Positions 8,828 through 18,751 of a DNA stretch of 40,494 bases are shown here, piece after piece. Below the pieces are notes generated by a model. It did no database searches. It worked only from the letters and a program-made list of their open reading frames with translations, and was not told where the DNA came from. The DNA lies in contig NZ_JAQTUH010000013.1 of the NCBI RefSeq assembly GCF_028710345.1, positions 1 through 40,494 on the forward strand, given 5' to 3'. The DNA is from Sulfuricurvum sp. (GTDB taxonomy: Bacteria > Campylobacterota > Campylobacteria > Campylobacterales > Sulfurimonadaceae). The stretch's first letter is position 1. Every line of letters begins with the position of its first letter. A program made the translations under genes and the position numbers.

Positions 8828-11800
8828 ATGGAGACAACCAAACTAAAACGATTCGCACAACATGCCAGAATTACACTGATTGATACGGTTAAAACCAAAC
8901 TTGAGCTTGTATTGCATGAAAGCAGTAATGCCAGACGAGAGCATCCACAAGCGATTGAAAAACTTCAACAAGAGATAGTGAAGAGTTCAAAAGATCAAGT
9001 GATTGATAAAGTAGCCTATATCTGGTTTAATCGTTTTATCGCTCTGCGTTTTATGGATGTTAATCGCTACACTAAGTTGAACATCGTATCTCCTGAACCT
9101 GGGCAGTTTCAACCAACTATTCTTTCCGATGCGAAGATGGGGCATGTGGATGAAAGTTTGGTTAGTGATACTATTAAAGAGAAAGTCCTAGCTCTACTTG
9201 ATAATAGAACTCCAAGCAAAGATCCGCAAGGTGAAGCCTATAAGTTATTGATTGTTTCTACCTGTAACTACTACTCTCATGCAATGCCGTTTCTATTTGA
9301 GCATATTGCTGACTATACTGAACTTTTGATGCCTGATGATCTGCTCTCTGGTACTTCTATACTTAGTTATGTACGAGAAGCGATGACTCCTGATGTTTGT
9401 AAAGATGTTGAAGTGATTGGATGGTTGTATCAGTTTTATATCTCCGAGAAAAAAGATCAAGTTTTTGAGGGTATTAAAAACAATAAAAAAGTAACTCCCG
9501 AAAACATCCCCGCTGCGACACAGCTCTTTACTCCCCACTGGATAGTGCAGTATATGGTAGAAAATTCTCTCGGACGACTTTGGATGCTCAATAACCCTAG
9601 TTCAAAGCTTATAGAGAAAATGGACTACTACGTCAAGCCTAAAACGCCTGAGAGTGACTATCTCAAAATAGCATCGCCTCAAGAGCTAAAGGTGTGTGAT
9701 CCTGCATGTGGAAGTGGTCATATCTTGGTGTATGCGTTTGACTTACTTTATGAGATTTACAAAGAAGAGGGAATCGATGAGTCAAGCATCGCCGAGCTTA
9801 TCTTAAAATATAACCTTTTTGGCATCGAGATAGATGAGCGAGCTGCAGAACTAGCAGCCTTTGCGCTGGCTATGAAAGCAGCTTCACGCAGTGAAAGTAA
9901 AAGAAGATTTTTTAGAAACCCTATAGAAGTAAATATCTGCAAGCTTGAAACTATCAGTTTTAGTGATGAGGAGATAGGTAGTTATATGAATGCTATCGGC
10001 AGAGATCTCTTTACGAGTGATTTACAAACGACACTGAAACAGTTTGAAGAAGCAGATAATTTTGGTTCACTTATTCAGCCAGCAGTGAAAGATGTAACAG
10101 TAGTTTTACAAACACTCAAAGAGAAAAATGTTAGCCATGACCTCTTTTTGGCTCCTACTCATGAAAAGGTTTTACAGGTTTTAGAGCAAGCAGATTACTT
10201 GAGTCAAAAATATCATGTGGTTGTGGCGAATCCTCCTTATATGGGTGGAAAGGGTATGAGTGAAAGTCTAAAAGTATTTTTAAGTGATAATTTTGAAGAT
10301 GGTAAGTCTGACCTTTTTTCAGCTTTTATAATAAGAAATACTATATTGGCATTACCAAAAGGTCAACTTGGATTTATGACTCCATTCACATGGATGTTTA
10401 TCACAAGTTATGAGAAACTAAGAGAATTTATAATAAATAATAAGACTTTGACATCACTAATTCAGCTTGAATATTCAGGGTTTGATGGTGCAACTGTACC
10501 AATATGTACTTTTACTCTACAGAATACATTTCATCCAGAATATTTAGGTGGATATATAAAACTATCTAATTTTAAAGGTAGTGATAACCAATCTCCCAGA
10601 ACTCTTGAAGCGATAAAAAATAATGATTGTGGTTGGTTCTACAATTTCATTCAAAGTAACTTTAAAAAAATACCTGGAATGGCTATATCATATTGGGCAA
10701 GTGATAATTTTATAAAATTAATGGAATCATCAAAAATTTTAACTACAAGGGCTGTAAAAGGACTTGATACGGGTGGCAATATAGACTTGTTTTTAAAAAG
10801 GTGGCATGAAGTTAGCCAAAATAAAATTTCTTTATTGAATGAAAATTCTGATGCCTGGTATCCAATAGCAAAAGGTGGAGAATTTAGACGATGGTATGGT
10901 AACCATGATTTTGTAATAAATTACAAAGATAATGGTTCAGCTTTGAAAAAAAATAAAGCTAATCTAAGAAATGCAAACCATTATTTTGAAATAGGCGCTA
11001 CATGGACTGTTGTTTCAAGTGGTGGATTCGCTGTTAGATTTTTGCCTAGAGGTTTTCTTTTTGATCAAGGAGGATCAGGTATTTTTCTTGAAGAAGACGA
11101 TCATCTTAGTGTAGAAGAAATAATTGGAAGTCTAAATAGTTCAATTGACAAAGAAATCTCTAAAATGCTATGTCCGACATTAAATTTTACAACTGGTGAT
11201 ATCAGAAAATTTCCTGTATGGAAAAATGACATTTTAAAAGTAAATACAAAAATGTTAATTTCAATTTCACAAAAAGATTGGGATTCATACGAAGCTTCAT
11301 GGGATTTTAAATCTCTTCCAATTGTAGTTAGTGTGCAGCACAAAAGTACGATTCAAGAGAGTTACGATTCTTTAAGCGCTATTTGGCAGTCTCAGGTAGA
11401 TGAGATGAAAAAGCTTGAAGAAGAAAACAATAAAATATTCATTGAAGCATATGGATTGGAGGATGAGATACCTCAAAATGTTCCAATAAAAGAGATAACT
11501 CTTACATGTAACCCATACTATCGCTATGATGCTAAAAAAAGCAAAGAAGAGTTAGATGCTCTGCAACGTGCAGATACCATAAAAGAGTACATCTCTTATG
11601 CAGTTGGTGTTATGTTAGGCAGATATTCCTTAGATCATGATGGCTTACATATAGCCAATCAAAACGAGTCCATAGATGAAGCCAATGCAAAATTCAATAT
11701 TCAAAACCCAACCTTTGAAGCCGATGATGACAACGTCATCCCAATTTTAGATGGCGACTGGTTTACCGATGATATCAGTGAACGATTTTTACAGTTTGTA

Positions 11801-12298
11801 AAAGTCACTTTTGGCGATGAGCATTATGCAGAAAACGTCCAATTTATTGAAGATGCTATTGGTAAAAGTATCAGAAAATACTTTCTAAAAGATTTTTACA
11901 CGGATCATGTTCAACGATATAAATCACGTCCTATTTACTGGATGTTTAGTAGTTCAAAAGGTAGTTTTCAAGCTCTCATTTATATGCACCGATACAAAAG
12001 TGATACAGTGAGTGTCATACTCAATGATTATCTAAGAAACTACATTACTAAGCTAGAAGCAACAAAAGAAAATCTGGAAGCCATAGGGATAAAAGCAGAT
12101 GCTCCAAAAAGTGAAAAAGTAAAAGCACTAAAAGATATAGAAAATATTAAAAAAATGATCGCAGAGTGTTTGGAGTACGAGAAAGAGATCCTCTATCCTC
12201 TCGCTACTCAGAAGATAGAGATAGATTTGGATGATGGCGTAAAAGTTAATTATCCTAAATTTGGTAAGGCACTTAAAAAAATTGTTGGGCTGAGTTGA
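8828..12298 (+). CDS. pglX: BREX adenine-specific DNA methyltransferase PglX
   Basis: A 1156-residue N6-adenine methyltransferase that marks host DNA and is needed for self/non-self discrimination in BREX. The SAM-binding motif is in KVCDPACGSGHILVYAF (288-304) and the catalytic NPPY at 468-471. The region from about 480 to 840 should be the target-recognition part; the C-terminal third is helical. Length is typical of type I BREX PglX. The ATG follows directly on the preceding stop. Sample lines of the recognition region (10621, 10921, 11101) are about 27-28% GC against about 35% in the methylase core, hinting at exchange of the specificity segment. No homopolymer or short repeat that would cause phase variation was seen. 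Confidence 0.95.
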   Translation: METTKLKRFAQHARITLIDTVKTKLELVLHESSNARREHPQAIEKLQQEIVKSSKDQVIDKVAYIWFNRFIALRFMDVNRYTKLNIVSPEPGQFQPTILSDAKMGHVDESLVSDTIKEKVLALLDNRTPSKDPQGEAYKLLIVSTCNYYSHAMPFLFEHIADYTELLMPDDLLSGTSILSYVREAMTPDVCKDVEVIGWLYQFYISEKKDQVFEGIKNNKKVTPENIPAATQLFTPHWIVQYMVENSLGRLWMLNNPSSKLIEKMDYYVKPKTPESDYLKIASPQELKVCDPACGSGHILVYAFDLLYEIYKEEGIDESSIAELILKYNLFGIEIDERAAELAAFALAMKAASRSESKRRFFRNPIEVNICKLETISFSDEEIGSYMNAIGRDLFTSDLQTTLKQFEEADNFGSLIQPAVKDVTVVLQTLKEKNVSHDLFLAPTHEKVLQVLEQADYLSQKYHVVVANPPYMGGKGMSESLKVFLSDNFEDGKSDLFSAFIIRNTILALPKGQLGFMTPFTWMFITSYEKLREFIINNKTLTSLIQLEYSGFDGATVPICTFTLQNTFHPEYLGGYIKLSNFKGSDNQSPRTLEAIKNNDCGWFYNFIQSNFKKIPGMAISYWASDNFIKLMESSKILTTRAVKGLDTGGNIDLFLKRWHEVSQNKISLLNENSDAWYPIAKGGEFRRWYGNHDFVINYKDNGSALKKNKANLRNANHYFEIGATWTVVSSGGFAVRFLPRGFLFDQGGSGIFLEEDDHLSVEEIIGSLNSSIDKEISKMLCPTLNFTTGDIRKFPVWKNDILKVNTKMLISISQKDWDSYEASWDFKSLPIVVSVQHKSTIQESYDSLSAIWQSQVDEMKKLEEENNKIFIEAYGLEDEIPQNVPIKEITLTCNPYYRYDAKKSKEELDALQRADTIKEYISYAVGVMLGRYSLDHDGLHIANQNESIDEANAKFNIQNPTFEADDDNVIPILDGDWFTDDISERFLQFVKVTFGDEHYAENVQFIEDAIGKSIRKYFLKDFYTDHVQRYKSRPIYWMFSSSKGSFQALIYMHRYKSDTVSVILNDYLRNYITKLEATKENLEAIGIKADAPKSEKVKALKDIENIKKMIAECLEYEKEILYPLATQKIEIDLDDGVKVNYPKFGKALKKIVGLS

Positions 12299-14799
12299 TG
12301 AATTCACAAATTAAGCAAGCACTAGATAACTTATTCCAAAAGCACCGTATCATTTTTTGGTACGATGAGAATCAGGAGTTTGGAGATGACTTTGAGCATC
12401 TTGAATTTGATAATGTCACTAAACTTGAAATCAAGAATAATGAGTTTCAACTAAAATATCAAATATTGCGTGATCAAAAAGATACAAATTTTTTACTTTA
12501 CAAGCGAGAAGCAAGACCTAAGGATAATCTTTCTAATTGGCTCTTGGATGTCGAACTTTATAGTGGTGAATTTAGAACAGATCAAGTAGCAATTTGGCTT
12601 AGTGAACTAGAGCTTGGTTTTGAGTTTGGTGATGTGATACAAGGGCATATAGAGTTTTTTAATTCCAAAGAGCGTATCGATAAGCTTAAAAAAATTATTC
12701 TAAAAGAAGATACACCACGATCATTACGATCCAAGATGATGAGTATTATATGTGGCAGTGATACGAGAGTTGATACTATACTTGAAAGCTTACTAGCGGA
12801 AGAAGCGAAGAAAAAAGATGATAAGTACAAACTTTTATTACGCTGCAATCTTGATGGTTTCTTATGGGAAAGTATACAGCGTCACTACGGTTATAGCTCC
12901 AAGAATGTAAGTGTTAAAGACTTTGTGATTACTCTATTTAAAGACACCTACTATAGTAATTTTGAGGATACAAAAATATTGAATGGAGACTCTTTAGTCT
13001 TCATGAATCGCTGGAAAGATAGTAGAAAAAATCAAGACTCTTTTGAGGCTCATGCAGCAGAGTGCGAAGAGATGCTAAACATTGAAGGAGATTTATTTCA
13101 TAGAGACTTTAGGGATCTGATGGCATTGGATTTTTTCAATATCATCGATAAAAAAATTATCAGTGATTTGGTCAAAGCAGTGAGTGAGCGAAAGGTTAGT
13201 TCTGGGGCTGTAACCCTTTGGGTAAGAGCTAGAAGACAGAGCCATTGGTATGAATCATACAGCGATATCTATGATGCTATTGATTATGCTGCTAAATTTA
13301 TCTCTACTCTGGATAAAACAGTCTTGCATATCGATAGTCTTGAAAATGGAGTTCAACTTTACAGTAATAACTGGTTTAATATCGATAAGCTCTATCGAAA
13401 ATATATTTATCATATGCGAGCATCAAAACAGCCAACACTACTGGATAAGCTGACTCAGACTATAGAAAATTTGTACACTAACAATTATTTATTGATTTTA
13501 AGTGATGCATGGCAGAATCACATCGATAAACTCGATAAATGGACTATTCCGACGTACCCGATGCAAAGAGATTTCTATTCAAAATATGTCGAGCCTACTC
13601 TGAATAAAAATGGAAAAATTTATGTCATTATCTCTGATGCATTGCGCTATGAAGTTGGTGACGAACTTGTCGGTTTAATCCGTCAAGAAGATATGTTTGA
13701 GGCAACTATCGAACCTGCAATATCAATGTTGCCAAGTTATACACAATTAGGAATGGCATCGCTTCTTCCAAATAAAGTATTGTCATTCAGCGGTGATGAT
13801 CAAGCTACAGTTATCGTAGATAATATTAACGCTAGAAGTACAAGTCGTGAAAAGCTCTTGACTTCTTATGTACCTAAGAGTGTAACCATTAAAGCTAAGA
13901 CGCTCATGAGTATGGTAAAAGACGGAGAAGATGGCACGAGGGCTTTGGTTAGAGATAATGATGTCGTTTATGTTTATCATGACGTTATCGATAATGCTGG
14001 TAAGCTTAAAACAGAAGATACTGTGTGCAAGGCAGCCGAAGATTGTCTTGCAGAACTAAAGCAAATTATTAGGAAGTTAACTAGCGCTAATGCAACCAAT
14101 ATTATCGTAACTGCTGACCATGGATTTATTTATCAAAACAATGTGATTGATGAGAGCGATTACCTAGGTGTTGCTGCGAGTGGTGAAGAGATCCTTTATG
14201 ATGATAGACGCTTTGTTTTGGGCAGAAAACTACATGAAGAAAAAAGTTTCAAAAAATTCACTTCAGAACAGTTGGGTTTAGTCGGTGACATAGAGGCATT
14301 GATTCCAAAATCAATTAATAGACTTAAAAAAAGTGGCTCTAGTAGCAAGTTTGTACATGGTGGAGCCACTCTGCAAGAAATAGTAATCCCAGTAATCCAG
14401 ATTAATAAAAAACGTAAGAGTGATACAGCTCAAGTGGATGTTGATATTATCAGAGGTTCAAGCCCAGTCATCTCTTCAGGTCAGCTTGCTGTCACATTTT
14501 ATCAAAAAGAAGCGGTAACGGATAAACTATTGCCAAGAGTTTTAAAGGCTGGCATTTATACTTTAGAAGGTTCTCTTATTTCAGATACTCATACACTTGA
14601 ATTTGATCTTACCTCTGATAATGCTAGGGAAAGAGAATTGAAAGTTAGATTCTTGCTTTCACAAAATACAGATGATTTTAATGGACAAGAAGTGGTGCTC
14701 AGACTCGAAGAACAAGTAGATAAAACATCTCATTATAGAGAGTACGGTTCAATGCGATATCAGATGAGACGGTCTTTTAGCAGTGACTTTGATTTTTAG
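12298..14799 (+). CDS. pglZ: BREX alkaline phosphatase-fold protein PglZ
   Basis: An 833-residue PglZ protein. The alkaline-phosphatase-like domain shows metal-binding motifs YVIISDALRYEVGDEL (about residues 442-457) and IIVTADHGFIY (about 602-612), separated as in the family. PglZ is present in all BREX types; its phosphatase or nuclease substrate is not firmly known. The ATG at 12298 shares one base with the pglX stop; a TTG three bases earlier is in frame and would add one Met. The N-terminal half (KHRIIFWYDENQEFGDDFE) is the usual PglZ opening. Confidence 0.95.
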   Translation: MNSQIKQALDNLFQKHRIIFWYDENQEFGDDFEHLEFDNVTKLEIKNNEFQLKYQILRDQKDTNFLLYKREARPKDNLSNWLLDVELYSGEFRTDQVAIWLSELELGFEFGDVIQGHIEFFNSKERIDKLKKIILKEDTPRSLRSKMMSIICGSDTRVDTILESLLAEEAKKKDDKYKLLLRCNLDGFLWESIQRHYGYSSKNVSVKDFVITLFKDTYYSNFEDTKILNGDSLVFMNRWKDSRKNQDSFEAHAAECEEMLNIEGDLFHRDFRDLMALDFFNIIDKKIISDLVKAVSERKVSSGAVTLWVRARRQSHWYESYSDIYDAIDYAAKFISTLDKTVLHIDSLENGVQLYSNNWFNIDKLYRKYIYHMRASKQPTLLDKLTQTIENLYTNNYLLILSDAWQNHIDKLDKWTIPTYPMQRDFYSKYVEPTLNKNGKIYVIISDALRYEVGDELVGLIRQEDMFEATIEPAISMLPSYTQLGMASLLPNKVLSFSGDDQATVIVDNINARSTSREKLLTSYVPKSVTIKAKTLMSMVKDGEDGTRALVRDNDVVYVYHDVIDNAGKLKTEDTVCKAAEDCLAELKQIIRKLTSANATNIIVTADHGFIYQNNVIDESDYLGVAASGEEILYDDRRFVLGRKLHEEKSFKKFTSEQLGLVGDIEALIPKSINRLKKSGSSSKFVHGGATLQEIVIPVIQINKKRKSDTAQVDVDIIRGSSPVISSGQLAVTFYQKEAVTDKLLPRVLKAGIYTLEGSLISDTHTLEFDLTSDNARERELKVRFLLSQNTDDFNGQEVVLRLEEQVDKTSHYREYGSMRYQMRRSFSSDFDF

Positions 14800-14808
14800 G
14801 AGTTTATC

Positions 14809-16875
14809 ATGAGCAAATTAGACGATAAGATAAATGATTATTATGCTGGCTTAGTTGTTCGCAAAGACTTAGTGAAAACCGTTAAAGGAAATGCGATAGT
14901 TCCATCTTATGTATTGGAATATCTGTTGGGTCAGTACTGTGCCACTAATGATAATGATAGTATTAATTCAGGAATTCAAACAGTCAAAGAGATCCTATCT
15001 AAGCATTATGTTCATCGGAATGAAGCTGGACTTATTCGTTCAACAATCAAAGAAAAAGGTCGTCACAAGGTTATAGATAAAGTAAGTGTTTCGTTGAATG
15101 AAAAATCTGATACCTATGAGGCTGAATTTTCTAACTTAGGTATCAAAAAAGTACTCATCGACTCTGGAACAATCAAGACACATCCTAAACTTTTAGTAGG
15201 TAGTGTTTGGTGTATTTGTGATTTGGAATATGAGCATACTGAAGATAACGGTGCCACTCCTTGGATTTTAGGTTCCATAAAACCGATTCAACTTTCACAT
15301 TTTGATTATGATGGTTATTTAGAAGCTCGAAAAAAATTTGATACGGATGAATGGATAGATCTGCTTATGCAAAGCATGGGATTTGAACCAGAAATGTTTG
15401 GTAAGCGTAGTAAGATGCTTCAGTTAGCCCGTCTTATCCCTTACTGCGAACGTAACTATAATATCATCGAGCTAGGTCCAAAAGGGACAGGTAAATCGCA
15501 TATTTATTCTGAATTTTCACCGCATGGTATTTTGATATCAGGGGGAGAGGTTTCAGTACCAAAACTTTTTGTGAATAATTCAAATGGCAAGCTTGGTCTC
15601 GTAGGCTATTGGAATGTTGTTGCTTTTGATGAATTTGCTGGACAAGATAAAAAAGTTGATAAAGCGCTCGTGGATATTATGAAAAACTACATGGCGAATA
15701 AGACATTCTCACGTGGTATTGAGACATTAGGTGCAGAAGCATCAATGGTATTCGTTGGAAATACAGCTCATTCCGTACCTTATATGCTCAAACACACGGA
15801 TCTTTTCGAAGAGGTTCCTGGCAAATATCATGATTCTGCATTTTTAGATCGTTTACATTTCTATCTTCCAGGATGGGAAATAGACATCATTCGTGGTGAA
15901 ATGTTTTCAAGCGGATACGGGTTTGTTGTTGACTATATCGCTGAGATATTGCGTTCATTACGAAATGACGATTATTCTGATCGATATAAAAAACATTTTA
16001 CACTTTCTAATGAAATCTCTACTCGTGATAGGGATGCTATCAATAAAACTTTTTCTGGTCTGATGAAAATTATTTTTCCACATGATGAAGCCACAGTAGA
16101 AGAGATCGAAGAAATACTAAAGTTTGCAATTGAAGGTCGCAAGCGTGTTAAAGATCAGTTAATGCGTATTGATTCTACGTATGTAGAGGCAAAATTTTAC
16201 TATGAAGATAATAGTGGAAGAAAGTATTTTGTTACCACTCTTGAAGAGGACGAATATCCAAACTATTATCATAAAACCATTGGAAGTGGATCAGATGAGA
16301 CCATTGTTGATAATGTTACATCTATCCAAACAAAGTCTGATAGTCTAAACGATGTAAGCGCTGAAATTGTAATGACACTGTCTGATGATTTATCAGAGAA
16401 GCATCTTACATTTAAAGAGAATCAACGTGGAGTCACGTTTGACTCATTGTTCGGTAAGTACCTCACAAATGCCAAAGAGATCACTCTAACCGATCCATAC
16501 GTCCGTATTTTTTATCAAGCCCGCAATTTGATGGAGTTTATGGAAACCATTGCGAAGTATAAGCCAGAAGGCGACATCGTTAAATTCCATCTTATAACGA
16601 TAGAAGATGAGTTTAAAGGTGATCAGCAAGGAGAATTTTTACAGCAAGTAAAAAATGCTTGTCAATCTGTTGGTATTGATTTTACATGGGAATACGATGT
16701 GACACAGACCATACATGCAAGACATATTGAAACCGATCATGGCTGGAAAATTTCACTTGATCGTGGATTGGATATTTTTCAGCAATACGATATGAACGAT
16801 GCCTTCAATTTTAGTAATCGTCTTCAGCAGTTTAGAACGTGTAAGGCGTTTGAGATAACGTATATGAAAAAGTAG
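14809..16875 (+). CDS. brxL: BREX Lon-like AAA+ protein BrxL
   Basis: A 688-residue protein completing the type I BREX set. It has an N-terminal DNA-binding-type region, Walker A GPKGTGKS at 223-230, Walker B VVAFDEFAG at 270-278, and a Lon-protease-like C-terminal region. In studied systems BrxL forms ring-shaped assemblies on DNA and is needed for phage restriction. A TAGGAGT ribosome site precedes the ATG, with nine bases between pglZ and brxL. It is the last gene of the operon and converges with the replication initiator 21 bases downstream; no clear terminator hairpin is visible between them. Confidence 0.94.
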   Translation: MSKLDDKINDYYAGLVVRKDLVKTVKGNAIVPSYVLEYLLGQYCATNDNDSINSGIQTVKEILSKHYVHRNEAGLIRSTIKEKGRHKVIDKVSVSLNEKSDTYEAEFSNLGIKKVLIDSGTIKTHPKLLVGSVWCICDLEYEHTEDNGATPWILGSIKPIQLSHFDYDGYLEARKKFDTDEWIDLLMQSMGFEPEMFGKRSKMLQLARLIPYCERNYNIIELGPKGTGKSHIYSEFSPHGILISGGEVSVPKLFVNNSNGKLGLVGYWNVVAFDEFAGQDKKVDKALVDIMKNYMANKTFSRGIETLGAEASMVFVGNTAHSVPYMLKHTDLFEEVPGKYHDSAFLDRLHFYLPGWEIDIIRGEMFSSGYGFVVDYIAEILRSLRNDDYSDRYKKHFTLSNEISTRDRDAINKTFSGLMKIIFPHDEATVEEIEEILKFAIEGRKRVKDQLMRIDSTYVEAKFYYEDNSGRKYFVTTLEEDEYPNYYHKTIGSGSDETIVDNVTSIQTKSDSLNDVSAEIVMTLSDDLSEKHLTFKENQRGVTFDSLFGKYLTNAKEITLTDPYVRIFYQARNLMEFMETIAKYKPEGDIVKFHLITIEDEFKGDQQGEFLQQVKNACQSVGIDFTWEYDVTQTIHARHIETDHGWKISLDRGLDIFQQYDMNDAFNFSNRLQQFRTCKAFEITYMKK

Positions 16876-16896
16876 GGTAGATATCGAATATTGTAC

Positions 16897-17676
16897 TCAC
16901 GCCACTTCCGTATCCATAAAATCTTCTCTCTCCTGATAACCATTCAGCCAATTTTCGACTCCTACTACACCTGATTTCAACCTTCTAATAACTTTTGAGT
17001 CTTTTTTTATAACTATGATTTCTAAATCAGTGATGTATCGACCTGTTTTGATTTCATCATACTTTACTTTCAAGTCGCTGGAATCATTAATGGTTTTAAT
17101 TGCAGGTACAAGTACACGTTCTTTAAAGTTTCCATAAGCGTTGTTTAATGAGCTTGGCGTTGACAACATATTTCTTAAAGGTTTCATACCAATAGAGAAT
17201 TTTCTACCAGCAACAAATTGACTACATAGCATATAGATACGTTTTGTGTAAATACTTTTAATAGCAAGTATCGATTCTAAATTTCCCATAGCATATAACT
17301 TTGGTTTAATTAAGTGTTCGGTCAAATTAGGATGAAGTTTAATTTCAATTGAACCCTTACGTGAGTTGAGTTCAAATTTTTCTACCCATGGATATGGATC
17401 TTCATTGTTCGATTTGGCAAATAGTATAGGTTCACTTATAAGCTCTTGTTTTGCATTTTCTAGACTCTTGCGATTCAACTTGCGACCAAATCGTTGTTCC
17501 AATTGCACGATAGAAACTTGATAGCTATTTAACGAAGTATCTTCATTTGTAATTTGAGCGATGAGAGTATAGATAATATCTAAAGCTACGATTCCGACAT
17601 TATAATGAGCATAATTAAGTGCGTGTGAAAGTTTTATAACGTTTCGTTTATTGAATTTTCTGATGATTTCTGACAT
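16897..17676 (-). CDS. Rep_3-family plasmid replication initiator
   Basis: A 259-residue protein resembling RepB/RepE-type initiators (Rep_3, PF01051) with two winged-helix domains. The features are the opening FNKRNVIKLSHALNYAH, a mid-protein ILAIKSIYTKRIYMLCSQF, and the IGMKPLRNMLSTP segment that starts the second domain. Such proteins bind iterons to open an origin. An AAGGA ribosome site precedes the ATG at 17676. Its presence between BREX and mobilization genes suggests that the integrated element derives from, or can exist as, a replicating plasmid. Clear iterons were not found upstream, so activity is uncertain. Confidence 0.8.
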   Translation of the reverse strand: MSEIIRKFNKRNVIKLSHALNYAHYNVGIVALDIIYTLIAQITNEDTSLNSYQVSIVQLEQRFGRKLNRKSLENAKQELISEPILFAKSNNEDPYPWVEKFELNSRKGSIEIKLHPNLTEHLIKPKLYAMGNLESILAIKSIYTKRIYMLCSQFVAGRKFSIGMKPLRNMLSTPSSLNNAYGNFKERVLVPAIKTINDSSDLKVKYDEIKTGRYITDLEIIVIKKDSKVIRRLKSGVVGVENWLNGYQEREDFMDTEVA

Positions 17677-18361
17677 ATTTTATCCTTATATTTTTTAATA
17701 TGAAAGTATTATTGCATATTTTTTTAGAAAAATCTTATCACTGTAATTTTTTGTCACTGAATGTACTTTAATGAAATGCCTAATGTAATTTAGATTTTTC
17801 CATTTGATCATTTTGTACGTCACAAGATGTAATCTTAAATCCGCTGAAAATACCTTAGCACTTAATCATAGCCACCTTAAAGCTTTTTGTTTTAATACTC
17901 TTATATATAAAGAAAAAGAACTTATAGCCGCAAAACGAGTTTTGACACGAAATTTGACGCTATAGAGTTTTTTACAGGGCAAGCCCTCTTTGGCTACGCC
18001 AAATTCACCCGCCCATGATATTGAATAGGAATGAAAATTTTAAAGTGCAAAGCATAGAACTATGCATATAAGTGAACAATGTAGATTAAGAGATTGGAAG
18101 AGTTGAGATGGAATAGAGAAATACGAGGAGACTTGAAGGGGGGAACTTAGGGAACTATTGCACAGATAAGGACTATGAATTTACTATTAGTAAATTTAGC
18201 CTAGCCCCAGAGGGTACCCGTTTTTAGAAAATATTTTCTATGAATATCATAATAAACAAGATTAATTCTAATATATATTATATAATATTAATATAAAAAG
18301 ATTCGCTATCAGCGATTTCTTACACTATAAGAAAAACTATTAAACTATTATGGAGATTATC
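17677..18361. other. Palindrome-rich intergenic region: candidate oriT/origin
   Basis: 685 bases between divergent rep and mobilization genes with no convincing reading frame. It holds a series of short inverted repeats: AAGAT-gta-ATCTT (17824-17836), CAAAAC-ga-GTTTTG (17931-17944), AGGGC-aa-GCCCT (17976-17987), TTTGGC-tac-GCCAAA (17989-18003), GCATAG-aa-CTATGC (18052-18065), AATTTACT-att-AGTAAATT (18178-18196), TAGAAAATATTTTCTA (18225-18240) and TCGCT-atc-AGCGA (18303-18315). The place just upstream of the relaxase genes suits an oriT; the side near rep suits a replication origin. TATAAT at 18281-18286 is a likely promoter for the mobilization genes. The nic site is not identified. Confidence 0.55.
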
Positions 18362-18751
18362 ATGAGCAAAAAACAAGTAAAGAGTTATACCCTCTCAACG
18401 GAAACAGTTAAAGCGATTGAAGCTTATGCTGCGAATAGTGGCAATTCACTAAGCCAAGGCGTTGAATATCTAATATTGCGGGGGCTAGAAAATACGCAAA
18501 TTGCAGAACAATTAACGGATCGTGTGACACAACATATCAACAGATTTATTGACTCAGATCGTAAAAATACAGATCGATTAATAAGTGTTTTAGTGGGGCA
18601 GACAAGAAGCATCGGGAAAATCTATGGTGTTGTAATAACTGCTGCTGTCAGAGAAGGATTAATCAAGCAAGAAGAGCTTGAACAAATTTATGGCTCAGGC
18701 ATAAAAAAATGTATAGCTGATTTAAAATCAGGAGGACAAGACAATGGATGA
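18362..18751 (+). CDS. Ribbon-helix-helix mobilization accessory protein (MobC-like)
   Basis: A 129-residue protein whose first 45 residues, KSYTLSTETVKAIEAYAAN and SLSQGVEYLILRGL, fit a ribbon-helix-helix DNA-binding domain. The remainder is helical and could contact the relaxase. Proteins of this form bind oriT beside the nic site and help relaxases load; some repress their own operon. The ATG at 18362 is preferred over the one at 18350 because GGAG (18352-18355) then serves as the ribosome site. It overlaps the relaxase start by eight bases. The palindrome at 18303-18315 is a plausible operator. Confidence 0.7.
   Translation: MSKKQVKSYTLSTETVKAIEAYAANSGNSLSQGVEYLILRGLENTQIAEQLTDRVTQHINRFIDSDRKNTDRLISVLVGQTRSIGKIYGVVITAAVREGLIKQEELEQIYGSGIKKCIADLKSGGQDNG

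Noticed and set aside
8828..12298. Phase-variable tract in pglX
   Set aside because: No long homopolymer or short tandem repeat was seen in the gene, unlike phase-variable pglX genes elsewhere.
17677..17940. Iterons for the Rep_3 initiator
   Set aside because: Some partial likeness (TCACTG motifs near 17740-17760) but no regular repeats of the expected 17-22 bp length.
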